In this document: positions 63,772-64,000 of the stretch, piece after piece
How positions within the stretch are numbered: the stretch's first letter is position 1
Layout of the letters: every line of letters starts with the position of its first letter
Origin: Aminobacter anthyllidis
GTDB taxonomy: Bacteria > Pseudomonadota > Alphaproteobacteria > Rhizobiales > Rhizobiaceae
Assembly: GCF_018555685.1 (NCBI RefSeq)
Contig: NZ_JAFLWW010000004.1
Location: 310,001-374,000, forward strand
DNA length: 64,000 nucleotides
Direction of reading: 5' to 3'
Program-made: the position numbers and the translations under genes
The notes under the pieces: generated by a model
Databases searched by the model: none
Told to the model about the DNA's origin: nothing
What the model saw: the letters and a program-made list of their open reading frames with translations, nothing else

Positions 63772-64000
63772 ATGAGCAAAGCTAAGGCGGCAGAAAAGAA
63801 CGGGCATTCGAAGAAGAATGGCAAGGCGCTGTCGGCTGCGGTTTCAGCCGGCGCCGCGAAATCCGCTCTGGCTCACGTCTCGCCGCCGCTGCACCAGGAT
63901 CCGCATGCCGTTCGCGACACCCGGGAAAAGGTGCTCGAAGTGGCGATCGGCCACGAAGTTCGTGCCTTCCGCAAGAAGCTCGGCATTACGGTTGCCGACC
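63772..64000 (+). CDS. XRE-type helix-turn-helix regulator (N-terminal part, runs off the window)
   Basis: An open frame from ATG 63772 to the end of the window, 76 codons. It begins with a Lys/Ala-rich stretch (MSKAKAAEKNGHSKKNGKALSAA). From about residue 55 the sequence EVAIGHEVRAFRKKLGITVAD is the first helix pair of an XRE/Cro-type HTH. In related rhizobia such regulators with a C-terminal cupin precede a type III glutamine synthetase/gamma-glutamylmethylamide synthetase, but that is outside this window. Confidence 0.8.
   Translation, partial: MSKAKAAEKNGHSKKNGKALSAAVSAGAAKSALAHVSPPLHQDPHAVRDTREKVLEVAIGHEVRAFRKKLGITVAD

Overview
The window is GC-rich, gene-dense and looks like a chromosomal segment of a Rhizobiales alphaproteobacterium, most like Mesorhizobium, Aminobacter or other Phyllobacteriaceae. 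The signs are a fused secDF gene, a tail-less second ftsZ, RIME-like palindromes, DUF1127 and DUF1344 small proteins, and a serine-cycle operon. This placement is inferred from gene content, not from a database search. No rRNA, tRNA, CRISPR array, insertion sequence or prophage was seen.

Layout. Positions 1-3669 (+) hold the end of a large protein, an MalK/UgpC-type ATPase, a family III CoA-transferase and a CitE/HpcH-type lyase in an overlapping series. Positions 3958-13106 (-) are a tightly coupled catabolic operon: a fused flavin monooxygenase/old-yellow-enzyme, SDR, crotonase, acyl-CoA dehydrogenase, thioesterase, RidA, hydratase/dehydrogenase fusion and thiolase. Positions 13282-17285 hold an isochorismatase, a GlxA-type regulator, a MarR regulator, a PLP-dependent dehydratase and a GntR regulator. 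Positions 17436-21461 (+) hold a TrpXYZ-like ABC transporter and kynureninase. Positions 21508-28657 (-) hold a Liv-type ABC transporter, tryptophan 2,3-dioxygenase and an aryl-CoA ligase. A divergent alpha/beta hydrolase at 28965 resembles kynurenine formamidase.

Taken together, 3958-29792 reads as one tryptophan-degradation locus. Dioxygenase, formamidase and kynureninase give anthranilate. The ligase makes 2-aminobenzoyl-CoA, the fused monooxygenase/reductase dearomatises it, and beta-oxidation-like enzymes finish the job. A shared near-palindrome (core TTCAAGC[T/A]TAAAG) lies about 80-105 bp upstream of the monooxygenase operon, the formamidase and the MarR gene, which suggests one MarR regulon.

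Positions 30155-43385 are mixed: a trio of small unknown genes, LysR with a 5-formyl-THF cyclo-ligase-like protein, truncated haemoglobin, a short FtsZ, a MocR regulator, a putative 2-oxoglutarate oxygenase, a cyanide-insensitive bd-type oxidase and small stress-type proteins. Positions 44220-47944 encode a soluble multi-PAS hybrid kinase and an OmpR-type regulator. A tandem GAAAC-N4-GAAAC element recurs upstream of the kinase and three neighbouring small-gene promoters. SecDF follows, then a TetR-linked nucleoside hydrolase/oxidase locus.

Positions 56901-63611 (+) are a serine-cycle set: sgaA, mcl, mtkA, mtkB, hydroxypyruvate reductase and glycerate kinase. This points to C1 assimilation (methylotrophy) or glyoxylate handling. 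The window ends inside an XRE-type regulator.
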